Positions 11,972 to 50,330 of a DNA stretch of 64,000 nucleotides are shown here, in pieces. The stretch is from Dirofilaria immitis (lineage: Eukaryota; Nematoda; Chromadorea; Rhabditida; Onchocercidae), in contig JAKNDB010000098.1 of assembly GCA_024305405.1 (NCBI GenBank), forward strand, positions 2,684,501-2,748,500, read 5' to 3'. The notes under the pieces were generated by a model. The model made no database searches. It was not told the DNA's origin and saw only the letters and a program-made list of their open reading frames with translations. The number at the start of each line of letters is the position of its first letter. Position 1 is the stretch's first letter. Position numbers and translations under genes: made by a program.

Positions 11972-14900
11972 TCATTAACTTTACTTTGGCTTATTCTATT
12001 AGTATAAATCTAAAAAAAAGCAGCAACATATATGGAAAATATAAAATTGCAGCTTCGATTCTAACGATACCTTTCGGTACATTTATCATTACTCCTTATG
12101 TCGTAATGAATATTTCTGGACCATCAGCATTATTATCATTATTGATAGCATTTATCATTATGATCTTATCCGGTTTGCTTTATTTTTGCAGAATTTTAAA
12201 AAATTGAAAAATTATAAAAGTCAAATTTCAAATTCAAAAAAAATTTATGATTTTAATCATAAGCTAATGGACGGATTTTTAAAAATTGGCTCTTTTCCTT
12301 GCTATGAATATTCCTATTATACAAATAAAGAAGATATATGGGATTAAGCAAAAAGAAGATATATGAAATTAAGAATACGGAATTAATATGGAATTAAGAA
12401 AAAAAGATGATATATGAAATTAAGAAAAAGCTAATTATCGCTATTTTCGATATGAAAGATTTTATTTTGAAATATCTAGAAATTCTGGGAAAAAAATTGG
12501 AAATGCAGAATAGTTTTGAATTATTTTATTTTGAAATATCTAGAAATTCTGGGAAAAAAAATTGGAAATGCAGAATAGTTTTGAATTATTAGTAATAATG
12601 CATTTCCTTTTTCGCATCATCATCATCATCATCATCATCCATATTTCAGATATATTAAATTTAACAACATCCATTCTTTACTTATTTGCTAAACATTTAC
12701 AAATGATCAATTTTTGAAATTTCCTTTTCTATTCCAACTTTTTATCGATATTTTGCTTTTCGATTGTTTTTGTATAAATAAATATTTATGCTATTCTTTT
12801 ATTGATATTCATAAGGAAAGAAATAATAGTATAATTTAATTGGCATTTCTTCAGGAATGCATATGAATGAATTAATCTCTTCGATGCCAAAAAGTTGTTT
12901 ATTGTACAATTTTACATATGCTAATTTTGGCGAAATACCAGCTTTTCTTGTTGGTTGGATATCATTGCTTGATTTTATCATTTGCATTATCATTGTAGCT
13001 AAAAATTGGAGTAATCATATGGTAAATATTGCCACTCATTCAATTTATCATTTAAATTTACTTTGAAATAAAAAAGAATTTCAGTATGTTTTATGATAAG
13101 TAATAGAAAATACTAAAATAAATGTTTTTTGAATTAAATGCAAATACAAAAAACGATATATAATATGAAACTGATAGTAATATAAAATTCATTTTATATT
13201 TATATATCAATTTTAGATTTAAATTTAAATTCAAATTTTAGAATTTATTATTTCATGGATTATTTGATAAGCATTTTACGATCAAAATGCCTTATCAATT
13301 GGGTTCAATTTTGCAACAAAAATAGATTTCTTTGCTATATTAGCTATTTTTGTGCATCAATTATATTATGTTGTAGTATTCGAGTAAGTTAATTTAGTTA
13401 TTTATATTACAATTTTATTTTGTTTGAATAAATATCAGATGATAAGCAAATTTAAATAGTTTTTGTTTATACCGAAATGTAGGAATAGTATAAAACAAAT
13501 TGTTATAAATTTAATTCAAAATTTAATAGGTGTTGGCTACTGTATCAATAATAATGATAACAATATGTGCCTTGGCAACTAATAGTACTGCATTTGTTGG
13601 CTTTTATTTTGCCGATCCAAATAATTGGTTGGCTGCTGGCTTTTTAAAAATGGCACTACTGGTGTATGTTATCAAATTTTCTGCATAAATAATAATTTGC
13701 TAAAAAATAAAATTACAAATTAATTTCGAACTATAATTCTATGGTACTCAAAACTTATCATAATTGAGCAATACGATAGACCTGATATGATTTCAGATTT
13801 CAGATTTCAGATTTTTGAAACTTAAATATCGTGGAAAATTTGTTAGTGATCGGATTATTTTGTTATCGGAAAAATATGCTGAACTTTTATTTTGGCAATA
13901 TTAATTATTAATGAAAACGATATTGATATTTTAGGTGATAAGAGGTGCTTCAAATTATCTATGTGCTTATATTGGCATTGAAGCATTAAGTTTTTATTGG
14001 AAGAAACGAAAAATCCACGCAGACGAGTTCCACTTATAATGCCATATATAATTATCATCTTAACATTAGTTATGTTTTTAACAACAATGGCTATCACATT
14101 GATTACTGATATCTCAAAATATTCTAATGATATGCTTTTTCCGGATATTTTTGATAATCTCAAAATGCCATCCGCAAAGTATTATTTGATACGTTTCATT
14201 TTCATTAATAATAAAATAATCTATAAATGATAAAATATCTTATTCATAGTGATTAATTCAATGATATCATTTTATTTTTTAATTATCTCTTTAAAAAAAG
14301 ATAAGAGTAAGATTAAAAATTTAAAATTATTTTTCAAAACTTTTTAAAAATTTTTTTTTTTGATAATATTCTTGGAAATTAAATATGATAAGATAAGATA
14401 AAAGAAAGTGATTGATAATCATTAATGAATATATAAATTTGAATAAATATATTTTAATTACTAAAATTTTTTTCATTCTTTTAAGATATGTTATGACAAT
14501 AGGTTGTGTATGTGGCCTATCAGGTACAATGCTTGCAATATTTGTACCAGCAACACGAATATTGGCTTTACTTTGTAATGATAATTTACTACCATTAAAC
14601 ATTTTGGCTCATACGAGTAAAAACGTGGTGTACCATATTATGCTGTATTATTATGCGCATTAATTTCATCATCATTAATTATTCTTAATATTTCGAAATT
14701 ATTCGCAATTATCGCTTTTACTACACCATTAAGGCTAATATTACTTGTAAGATTTTTGCTATCGCTTTTGCTACAACATTAAGGCTAATATTACTTGTAA
14801 GATTTTTTTATGCTTATTATACTAATTATTCGTAATATTTCGAAATTATTTGTAATTATCAGCTTTTGCTACAACATTAAGGCTAATATTACTTGTAAGA

Positions 14901-17900
14901 TTTTTGCTATCGCTTTTGCTACAACATTAAGGCTAATATTACTTGTAAGATTTTTTTATGCTTATTATACTAATTATTCGTAATATTTCGAAATTATTTG
15001 TAATTATCAGCTTTTGCTACAACATTAAGGCTAATATTAGTTGTAAGATTTTGCTATCGCTTTTGCTACAACATTAAGGCTAATATTACTTGTAGGATTT
15101 TTTTATGCTTATTATACTAATTATTCGTAATATTTCGAAATTATTTGTAATTATCAGCTTTTGCTACAACATTAAGGCTAATATTACTTATAAGATTTTG
15201 TTGTACTTATTATACTAATTATTTGTAATATTTCGAAATTATTTGCAATTATCGCTTTTACTGCAACATTAAGGCCAGCTTGTAGGATTTTTGCTACCGC
15301 TTTTGCTATACCATTAAGGCTAATATTATTTGTAAGATTTTATTCTTATTAAATTGATTATTTTTAATATTTTGAAATTATTTGAAATTATTGCTTTTAC
15401 TAAACCATTAAGGCCAATATTGCTTTATAAGATTTTTATTATCGCGTTTGCTATAACATTAAGGCTAATATTACTTGTAAGATTTATATGTACATATATT
15501 TCAACTGATATAAGATTGATAATTGAGTTAATTCATATGTAGCAAATTAAAGAGCTTAAAAAAAAAAATGAATAATTATGCGAATAGATGACGATACTAA
15601 TCTTTGATCGTTTCAGCATTTTATAATCAAATCTATGTTTATTTTCTTTTTTTTTTTTAAAAAACATCTAGAGGAAGTAGAAATTCAAACATTCCAAGTT
15701 TAGCTATTCATTTAAGACTTATTTTATTATATAGGCTTGTTTGGTATATGATCAACGCTATAATCCAAAAATAGTTGGATTATTTCGTGAAACAGCCTTC
15801 TATCATGATATTCATCGTAAACGTTATAAAACACAACCGTTAAATATTTGTGATAATGATAATGATAATGATGATGATGATGGCGATGATGGTGGCGATG
15901 ATGATGATGATGATGATGATAATGGTGATGTTGATCAATATTCTTGCTCAGCTAGTACATCCAGGTAAATTATAAACATTAGCTAGTTACTTACATCTTA
16001 CATTCAGGTAAATTATAGGTAATAATCATTCGTTTATATCAAATATAAAATATATGAAATGTATTTAAATCATTTCTGTAAATATAATTTTTTCTTTTTT
16101 AAGTATTTAATTTTATTTTTCTTCAAGTATTTAATTTCATTTAATTCGATTATTCACAATGTGTAACTTAATTTTATTTTATTTTATTATTCAAACATTG
16201 TACTAAATATTCGTTTGTTTTTTTTTTAATTTCTTAAAATGAAAATGTTTCATTAAATTTGAATTGAATTTTAATTTAATAAAAATTCAATGTTGAAAAA
16301 TTGAGTTTCGTTTTTTTCGCCTTTTTTTTTCTTTTCATCAAAATAATTTATTTTAAATTATAGATATAGCACAGGTGATGAAAATAGTGAAATGATGAGT
16401 AGCTATGAAATTTTACGTAATATCATGGCACAACAAGAAATACATTGTCAACGATTGATGGAAAAAGTAAATCAATTTTAATCATTGATATTTTCATAAA
16501 ATTTGATTAAATTAAATGGTACACATATCCATGGAGGACTTTTTTCTTCTTTTTAAAATCAAAATTGAAATTTAAAATGTAATCAAGAGATAGAGATAAA
16601 TTTAGATACTATGATAAGTAGCAAATAGAGAGATAAATTTATATGATATGATAAGTAGCAATATTATTTTAAATGGATTATTTCCGTAATTTCTGCATAA
16701 AATTTAATGAATCTCGATGAATCAAGAGATTCAGATGAATTCAGATGATATGATAAATGAATTATATTATTGATATATGTATTTATTACAAAATAGATAA
16801 AAACTTGGATAAGCAGCAACATCACTTTACACAGATTACTTGCATAAGTTCTGCATAAAATTTAATGAATCTCGATGAATCAAGCGAATCGGATGAATTT
16901 AGATGATATGATAACGAATTATAGTATTGATATATATATATATATGTTAAGTGCAAATAGAGAAAAATTTGGATAAGTAGTAATATCATTGATTATTTCG
17001 ATAATTTTTTTTTTGATATAAAAATAAGCCAATATCGAATTATTTGCTTTTAATTATTTTTGAATTTAATTTAATTAATTTTTAATCTAATTTAATTACA
17101 GTTATTTAGTTATTTAATTACTTTTTTCATTCTTTTCAAATAAATATTTCCACTGCCTAACTTCGGCTTTTTTTAGCTATCATTATCAGAAAATGAAAAT
17201 TTGGCACTGTTACTAAATGATAATGAAATAGATATGAAGATAAGTGAAAGAATTTTATCAAAACGATCATTTCGTCATTCTCAATATGATACATTTAAAA
17301 ATGTTAGTAATTTTATTTTGATAACAACTAAAATTTTGTTAATTCAAAATTTCTTTTACAAATATATATATATGGGTCATTTTAATTAATCATACTTTAT
17401 TTCAAAGTGATAAGCTTTATTTTTTTAAAATCTTAAATGATAAGTTATAATTATTACGCTATTATATGCTAATTGAAATAAGCCAATAAATGATTAATTA
17501 AGTTCTATCCTTTTTAAATAATTAAACAAAAGATAATGATAAAAAAAAACAATGGATAGTTTTACTTTACTGATATGCTATTTGATTTCTTTTTTTTTTT
17601 TTTTATTATTTAATCATTTCATTGATTAAATAATGATAATTAATGTTTGCATTTTGATTGATTAATTTTATCAAATTAAATTTAGTCACAATCATTGATA
17701 GAAAATTTGAATGAAGCAGCAAAATTTTACAACAATCAAAAACAACTATCATTATTATCATTTGATAATCGTAACTTTGATCATAATTGTATCAGATCAC
17801 CATGTTCGCCATGTATTAATACAAGTATGTATTTTTTAATATAATTTAATAGCATTATTCAAATTATAGCTAAACTTTTATCAATTCTTATCAAAATTCT

Positions 17901-20492
17901 TTGAAATATTTGGATCAAAAATTTTTCTTGGCTTTTTAATTTTTATTGCAATCGCAGAAAAATTTTCTCAGCTTTTTAATTTTCATCCATTGATGCTATC
18001 ATTTAGGATAAACACTAACATAATTCTGTACAATTATTTTAACTTTTCCCTAATCTTTATCAGCAACTTAATCAACCGTAATATTGGTAATTACCGTAAT
18101 TAGCTTATGGTGGTAATTTCAAATATTTGATGAAATATTTTGATACGATACTTAATACATTTAAATTAAACTTTTAATTCATAATTTCGCAAGAATTTTG
18201 TTAAATTTATTTTGCAATTTTAAATTTATTATTTCTTATTTTGTAATTTCTAATTTCTATTTCAACGAGAAAAAAAAAAGAGAGAAATGAAAGTAATTAA
18301 TTAATTTACAGATAATATTGGTAGACGTAATTTTCATATTTTTGAAAATGATATACCAGAAATACCGTATCTGAGTAAATATTCTGCCGGATCAATGCAT
18401 CATCATAGTTCAGAAGATTTTAATCAAAATGATTATAAACGTTCAATGAAAAATTTATTATTTTTCATTTTAACTTCTATAACGATTGGATTTTTAACAT
18501 TGAAAATTGAGAATGGCTTAACAAAGGTATATATATTATAAATATATTTTAATTACCTGTAAAATTCCGTTGTTCTTTTTATTTTTTTTTTTTTCAACAA
18601 AATTGATTAATTAATCAATTATTCGAGAATAGTTTAATTTCGATAATAATTATTTAACTTAATATTATCAGTTACTTTTGATTATTTCGATAACAATTTT
18701 TTAATTTAATATTATCAATTACTTTTGATTATTTCGATAACAATTTTTTAATTTAATATTATCAGTTACCTTTGATTATTTCGATAATAATTTTTTAATT
18801 TATTATTATCAATTTCTTTTGATTTATCATTTCAAAAATAAATGATAAAAAAGTGTAATATAAAAAATTAGCAAAATAATTAATTTAAATTATTCTAAAG
18901 CAAAATATCATCGTAATTTACAAAAAAAAATTTCGATAATTATTATTTGAAAAAAAAAGGTTAATTAAACTTATCCAATAATATATAATAATTGTGAATA
19001 ATTCAAAAATTAAAATAATAAAAAACAATTCATTTTATACAAATATTAAAATTTATTTGTTAAAATTTTTCAAATAGCAAAAAAAGTATTAATTTATTAA
19101 TAACAAAATTTTATCATTATCAATTTTATTATTTTATCATTATCAATTTTATTATTTTATCATTATCAATTTTATTATTTTATCATTATCAATTTTATTA
19201 TTTTATCATTATCAATTTTATTATTTTATCATTATCAATTTTACCATTTTATCATTATCAATTTTACCATTTTATCATTATCAATTTTATTATTTTATCA
19301 TTATCAATTTTATTATTTTATCATTATCAATTTTATCATTTTATCATTATCAATTTTATTATTTTATCATTATCAATTTTATTATTTTATCATTATCAAT
19401 TTTATTATTTTATCATTATCAATTTTATTATTTTATCATTATCAATTTTATTATTTTATCATTATCAATTTTATTATTTTATCATTATCAATTTTATTAT
19501 TTTATCATTATCAATTTTACCATTTTATCATTATCAATTTTACCATTTTATCATTATCAATTTTATTATTTTATCATTATCAATTTTATTATTTTATCAT
19601 TATCAATTTTACCATTTTATCATTATCAATTTTATCATTTTATCATTATCAATTTTATTATTTTATCATTATCAATTTTACCATTTTATCATTATCAATT
19701 TTACCATTTTATCATTATCAATTTTACCATTTTATCATTATCAATTTTATTATTTTATCATTATCAATTTTATTATTTTATCATTATCAATTTTACCATT
19801 TTATCATTATCAATTTTATCATTTTATCATTATCAATTTTATCATTTTATCATTAAAATTTATTTGTAAATTTTCTTTTTTTTCGTTTTTTTTCATTAAA
19901 AAATTTGTTATAAATATTAATTATTTTTTACAAATAAAAAAATTTTATAGTTATATTCAATTTTGATATTGCTAATAGCATATATCATTTTGGCTTATTT
20001 TGTGATAAATACTATCCGACAAACAATTAATCCAATAAATAGTGAACGATGTTGTAAAACACCTATATTTCCATATTTGACACTTTTTGTTATCTTTTTA
20101 ACTATACTGATAATATGCAGCGCTGATTTTATCATAATTATTCCATTTCTCATTTGGATTTTTATCGGTTCGTAAATGTTTGTTTAATCATTTTTTTTAA
20201 ATTATATTTAAAAAAAAAAAAACCAAAATTTTTGATTTATTATATTTTTAAGAAAAAAAAATTTCTTTTCAATGTTAGCTTAAACTTTCTAAAACTTTTT
20301 CATAATTTTTTTGTTTAAATAATTTAAAATATCTTTATGATATATTTATAGTTATAAATTTATATTTTAGGAATGGTAATTTATGCATTGTATGGATATA
20401 AGCATAGTAAAGAAGATCGTACAATGTTTAATGGTTTAATTATTACGAATAATATGATAAAGGATAGTTCGGCAGTTGGAATTATGATTTAA
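11972..20492 (+). CDS. SLC7/CAT-type amino-acid permease, at least 13 exons
   Basis: Exons: 11972-12172, 12855-13021, 13242-13383, 13530-13661, 13935-14178, 14486-14746, 15735-15964, 16364-16466, 17177-17302, 17686-17824, 18312-18526, 19951-20167, 20371-20492 (TAA). The protein aligns along its length with cationic amino-acid transporters: a TM1-TM2 block, GEIPAFLVGW (CAT: GEIWAFIIGW), FYFADPNNW, the EETKNPRRRVP loop (CAT: EEVKNPQKAIP), VPATRILALL, a LVYDQRYNP junction (CAT: LVLRYQP), then a long cytosolic loop and C-terminal helices ending IYALYGYKHSK. These proteins carry amino acids across the plasma or lysosomal membrane; the substrate here is unknown. The TM1 glycine motif (GSxxGAG in CATs) is replaced by IPFGTFI, so transport may differ. 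The frame is broken at four places by single-base losses (see findings). The 5' end is missing; 11972 is the first supported base, after a weak acceptor. The length would be roughly 750-790 aa. Confidence 0.87.
12461..12589. repeat. 64-bp near-perfect duplication in a permease intron
   Basis: Two adjacent copies containing gaaatatctagaaattctgg and ggaaatgcagaatagttttg, differing by one A in an A run. It lies in the 12173-12854 intron, which also holds an ATC microsatellite near 12616-12640. High identity suggests a recent duplication. Confidence 0.9.
14690..15485. repeat. Amplified exon 3' end with splice donor
   Basis: The 3' end of permease exon 14486-14746 (cattaaggctaatattactt, followed by the donor gtaaga) recurs about ten more times downstream, at roughly 14774, 14873, 14922, 15020, 15069, 15167, 15268, 15312, 15400 and 15452. 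It is arranged as a compound unit of about 148 bp made of a short (48-49 bp) and a long (about 99 bp) part. The long part also repeats upstream exon sequence (taatatttcgaaattatt). Most copies keep gtaaga or gtagga. The repeat fills most of the 14747-15734 intron. Confidence 0.9.
15849..15930 (+). repeat. GAT repeat coding for an Asp-rich loop in the permease
   Basis: GAT and AAT codons with GGC/GGT interruptions encode a stretch of Asp, Asn and Gly including eight Asp in a row, inside exon 15735-15964. It sits at the start of the large hydrophilic loop after the RYNP motif, so it should face the cytosol. The right edge of the exon (gatcaatattcttgctcagc, then tagtacatccag) is non-repetitive and the frame is open throughout. 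Confidence 0.85.
16690..16950. repeat. Intronic 165-175 bp duplication
   Basis: In the 16467-17176 intron, tgcataaaatttaatgaatc followed by tcgatgaatcaag occurs near 16695 and 16860, each followed by gatgatatgataa and attgatatat. Two diverged copies, with a weaker third start near 16590. Confidence 0.65.
18646..18815. repeat. 47-bp tandem repeat, about 4 copies
   Basis: Unit contains acttttgattatttcgataa and caattttttaatttaatatt. It lies in the 18527-19950 intron of the permease, left of the larger 23-bp array. Confidence 0.8.
19104..19853. repeat. 23-bp minisatellite, about 32 copies
   Basis: Unit ttttatcattatcaatttta + tta (23 bp) with only three variants at the last positions (tta, cca, tca), repeated about 32 times without indels. 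It lies in the last large permease intron (18527-19950). The homogeneity points to recent expansion or ongoing conversion; copy number probably varies between individuals and may be mis-assembled. Confidence 0.95.
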
Positions 20493-21330
20493 ATCATAAT
20501 TCTACTAGTATGTATGCAAGCGAATATGATATTATTTGATCTTCAAATATTTGTTAGATATCATTGTTTTCTATCATTTTCTATCATGTTATGATTTATC
20601 GCCAAATTTTATCAAATTGATTATACATATATTTTTTGGCGATTATTTTTTTAGCGATATGATATCTCCAAATATTTGTTAAATATCATTGTTTTCTATC
20701 ATGATATTTTCTGTCATGATGTTTCCTATCATCCAAATATTTGTTAAATATCATTGTTTTCTATCATGATATTTTCTATTATGATGTTTTCTATCATTTT
20801 CTATCATGCTATGATTTATCGCCAAATTTTATCAAATTGATTATATATTTCTTTTGACGATTATTTTTTTAATTAGCAATAAAATTGATTGTTAATTATT
20901 AAATTTTAACGAATAGATGATTTTTCAAAATTTAATGCTTTTTTTCATTTTTTATTTTGTTATTATTATTTATTATAATGTAATGTGACGATATTAAAAT
21001 GTTTTCGAGCAATTATTTTGTTTTTCATTTTAATGTAAAGTTTTGTTTTTTCTTCCTTTCTTTGTGGCAAAAAGAAAAAATAAACAAAAGTTTGGTATAA
21101 ATATAAATTATAAAGAAGCTATCTTTAACAAATAGAAGAATAAAAAAATTTTGAAAGTTTTTGCCTTTTGTTTTTTTTCGATTAATTTTGAAACGAATTT
21201 TAGGAAAACTATTGAAATGTTTAAATTAGCATTAGTGATAAATGGAAATTTAATTATTTAAAAAAAAAAGAAAAATTCCTCATTTTATTTTCTTTTTTCT
21301 TCAAAATACAATAAATATAAATGTGCGCGA

Positions 21331-21363
<33 letters not shown>

Positions 21364-22493
21364 GAATAACAAAGAAGAGCAAATATAAATATATAGCACA
21401 TTGTTTATTTGACCCTGCTTATTGTCTAAAATTTGCAAAAGAGAAAATAAAAACAAGAAAAAATAAAATAAAATAAACAAAGAGATAAAATATTTTGTTG
21501 AAATTGCTACAAAATATTATATTTGATACAAAAATAAATAAATAAAATACATACACATACATATACATACATTATTGTAATGAAGCATTTGATTAAAATA
21601 AACAAACATTTTTTAAAAATATAAAAAAAGAGAAGAATAAAGAGAAGAAGAAGAAAAAGAAGACGATATTAAAATAAGCTCGATTAAATTGAGAAAAATT
21701 TTCTAAAAAGAAATAAGCAAAAATTACAATGAGAAAAATAAAAAATTTAAATTTTTATCAATAAAAAAAATTAGCATTTTATTACTAGAAAAAATAATAC
21801 TAATTGATTAGATATATATATATATATATATATGTATATAATTATCAACTAAATTTATCACTCATTCTTGTATTTTATCAACAGTAACAATCATTTATCA
21901 TTTCTTATCTCACTAAATTTATATATTCTTCAACAATTTAAATTTTAAAAATGAGGTAGAGATTAGAATAAGATAATAAGATAGAAATAATATACTGTGT
22001 AATAAATAAATTTTATGAATATATAATATTTCTTCAGCTTATATAATAATAATAATACGATAAGTTAGTTTATTTTTTGTTTTATTTTTTTTTATAAATT
22101 CATTTCTTCACCTAATCGATAAAACAGATAGAATAAATTGGCCTAATCAAAAACAAAAACAAATGATAAAATAAACATTTTTTCACGATTGAATTAGAAA
22201 ATGGTCAATGAATTATCCGAACAAAAAAAACGAAAAAGAAAAACTGAGATCATTCGAGAAATAGAGGAGTAAGTAATAGCAACAGTAATAATAATAATAA
22301 TAATAATAATAATATTAATATTAATATTAATAATAGTGATAATGATAGTATTAATAGTTTTTACTCTACAGATGTAATGGTAAACAACAATAACAATAGT
22401 AAACAATACATATTTACTGAATGAAACCTTTGTATAAATATGATGATGAATAATTAATTATTTTTTTCAAACGAATGAAAGAATACGATTTTT
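20493..22493. other. Space between convergent permease and ROR genes
   Basis: Two kilobases between the permease stop (20492) and the ROR stop (22494-22496) must hold both 3' UTRs. Plausible signals include AATAAA near 21080 on the plus strand. No gene is seen. It also carries the 20530-20880 duplication, a (GAT)10 run at 21332-21361, an AT run near 21813-21832 and ATA/TTA runs at 22288-22336. Confidence 0.7.
20530..20880. repeat. About 221-bp duplication downstream of the permease
   Basis: The segment atgatttatcgccaaatttt followed by atcaaattgattata occurs near 20589 and 20810. Between them are shorter repeats of atttgttaaatatcattgtt and ttctatcatgatattttc. Probably part of the permease 3' UTR. 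Confidence 0.75.
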
Positions 22494-48029
<25,536 letters not shown>

Positions 48030-49439
48030 CTAAAAAAATTTAATTATTTCAATCATTAATTACAGCAGTAATGAATAAAAGATAATAAAATTATTCTAAT
48101 CGTTACAGTAGTAAGAAATAATTCTCGAATATCATTTAATCATTATGAAAAATTCTATGTAATCATTTCCGAGTTTTAGATAATCACTGATCTTTCAAAA
48201 AAAAAGGAGATAAAAAGAAGATAAGAAATAAACATAAAATAATAAAATGAATATATTTTGCTAAAATTTTATATATTCTAGTTACTTATCTACAGAAAAC
48301 TGTTGGAAAAGATCGAGTAACTATTATCAATTCTCGACAACTGAAATATTTTAGCGGTTAATAGATATCTTATCTAATCTCAAATAAAAATGGAATTACG
48401 ATAACATACATATATATATGCATGAATGGATTTGCACTAAATTTAATTTTCATTAAATGAGAAATCGAACATATAAAACATTCAAATAACTTAAGTATGC
48501 AATGAAACGAATTAGGGATTAAAATTTGATATATTCAATAATATCAGTTTCAACCATTTCAGCATTCTATTCAGATATCAAAAAAAAAAACAAAATTAGT
48601 CTCATAAGAAATCAGTTTTTTCTCGATTAATTTTGCTCATTTTCTTCGTCACTTATACAGATATGGGAAAAAAAATTAAAAAATTTCCAAAAGCCTGGAA
48701 AAATATCACTATAAAAATGATTAAGCTAATTAAGTTGGATTTCGAATTCGAATTAAGTTAATTAATATCTGTTAATGGAGTTAATAGGATTTACTGCTGT
48801 CTTTTAATAATATCATTGCTACGATAAAAGTAGCGAAATTTAAAAATAAATCATTGAGATTGGAAATTTTAATTAACTAAGAATTTTTAAATAAATCATA
48901 ATGAAAAGGTATTTTAATTAACATTTTCAAATTAAGTATAATGAAAGTGTGCTATAACAACAGAATTGTTTATTATTAATTAAATTAAATGCAATAAGTT
49001 ACTTCGACTAAAGCAAATATTGGAATTAAAAATTAAATTAAATTAGAATTAAAAAAAGCGAAATTTTGGAATTGCAAAAAAAAGGAAAAAGGACAAATCA
49101 AATCAATCAGTCGGATGATGATAATGTTCAGTAAAATGAATTAGCAATTTGCTCATTTGTCCCGTTCTGGGAAATTAAGGCTTTCGCATAATTAGATAAG
49201 AGCCAAGCATACATTTATAGCCAAAAGAAAATGAGAAAGAATATTTAACAAGCCAAGAGAATAATTCATAATAAATTCATTAAATGAATTAAGCATTTTA
49301 ATAAGCATAGGATTTATTATAGAATAATTCATTTTTAGAATTTTACTCAATGCATAATATAAATTAGCTTTTATTAAATGCAATTGAAATTTTTATATTT
49401 TATCAAAATATTCAAAAATCATTCATATTGTAAAGTACT

Positions 49440-50330
49440 TTATGGCATGAAATGAAAAATATCATCAAAATTTCTTTTTATATTTAAATTTAAATTAATC
49501 ACAACCGAAAAATATTTAATAAAATGAAATGAAATAAGTAACATCAAACTTCTTTCGGTATTTAAATTCATATTAATTAATTTTTAATTTAACGCGGCTT
49601 TTATAGTAAAAGCCTAAATTATTTCCATAGTTAAATTCGTGCCGAAAAGTATTATTTATGGTAAGAAGTAAAAAAATATCATCAAATCCTTTTGCGTATT
49701 AAAATTCAAATTAATCATCCCGAAAATGAATAAATATCATCAAACTCTCCTTGATACTTAAATTCAAACTATTAAATTTTTTATAGTGAGATAATTAATG
49801 ACATGAAATGAAATAAGTATCACCAAGTATCAATTAATTCTTAATTTAAGGCGACTTTTGTAGTAAAAATCCAAATTCCTTCCGTACTTAAATTCATACC
49901 AAATGGTATTATTTATGATATGAAGCAAAAGTATATCATTAAATCTTTTCGTGTATTCAAATTCAAATTAATTATACCGAAAATTACTTATAATATGAAA
50001 TGAATAATTGTTATGGAATCCCTTTACTTAAATCCTTGCATAAATTAATTTTTTAATTTAATGCAACTTTTCAACGAAACATTCAAATTTCCTCCATAGT
50101 TAAATTCAAAATTAATTATTTTGAAAGATATTTATGAAATGAAAATAAAAAAATGTTAAAAATTTTTTTCGTATATTTAATTTCGAATTAATATATATGA
50201 TAAAATGATTTATTAGTATCGGAAATTATTTATGACATGAAATGAAGAAAAAAAAGAAAAATTATCAAATTTTTTTCCACATATTTAAATTTCATATCAA
50301 ATTAATTGCTTAATTTAATACAGCAAATAT
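49440..50330. repeat. Degenerate ~110-bp repeat
   Basis: Recurring elements ttatgatatgaaatgaaataa, atcatcaaa and tttcgtatttaaattcaaat, about eight times in the same order with unequal spacing. Heavily diverged, so the period is approximate. Confidence 0.55.
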
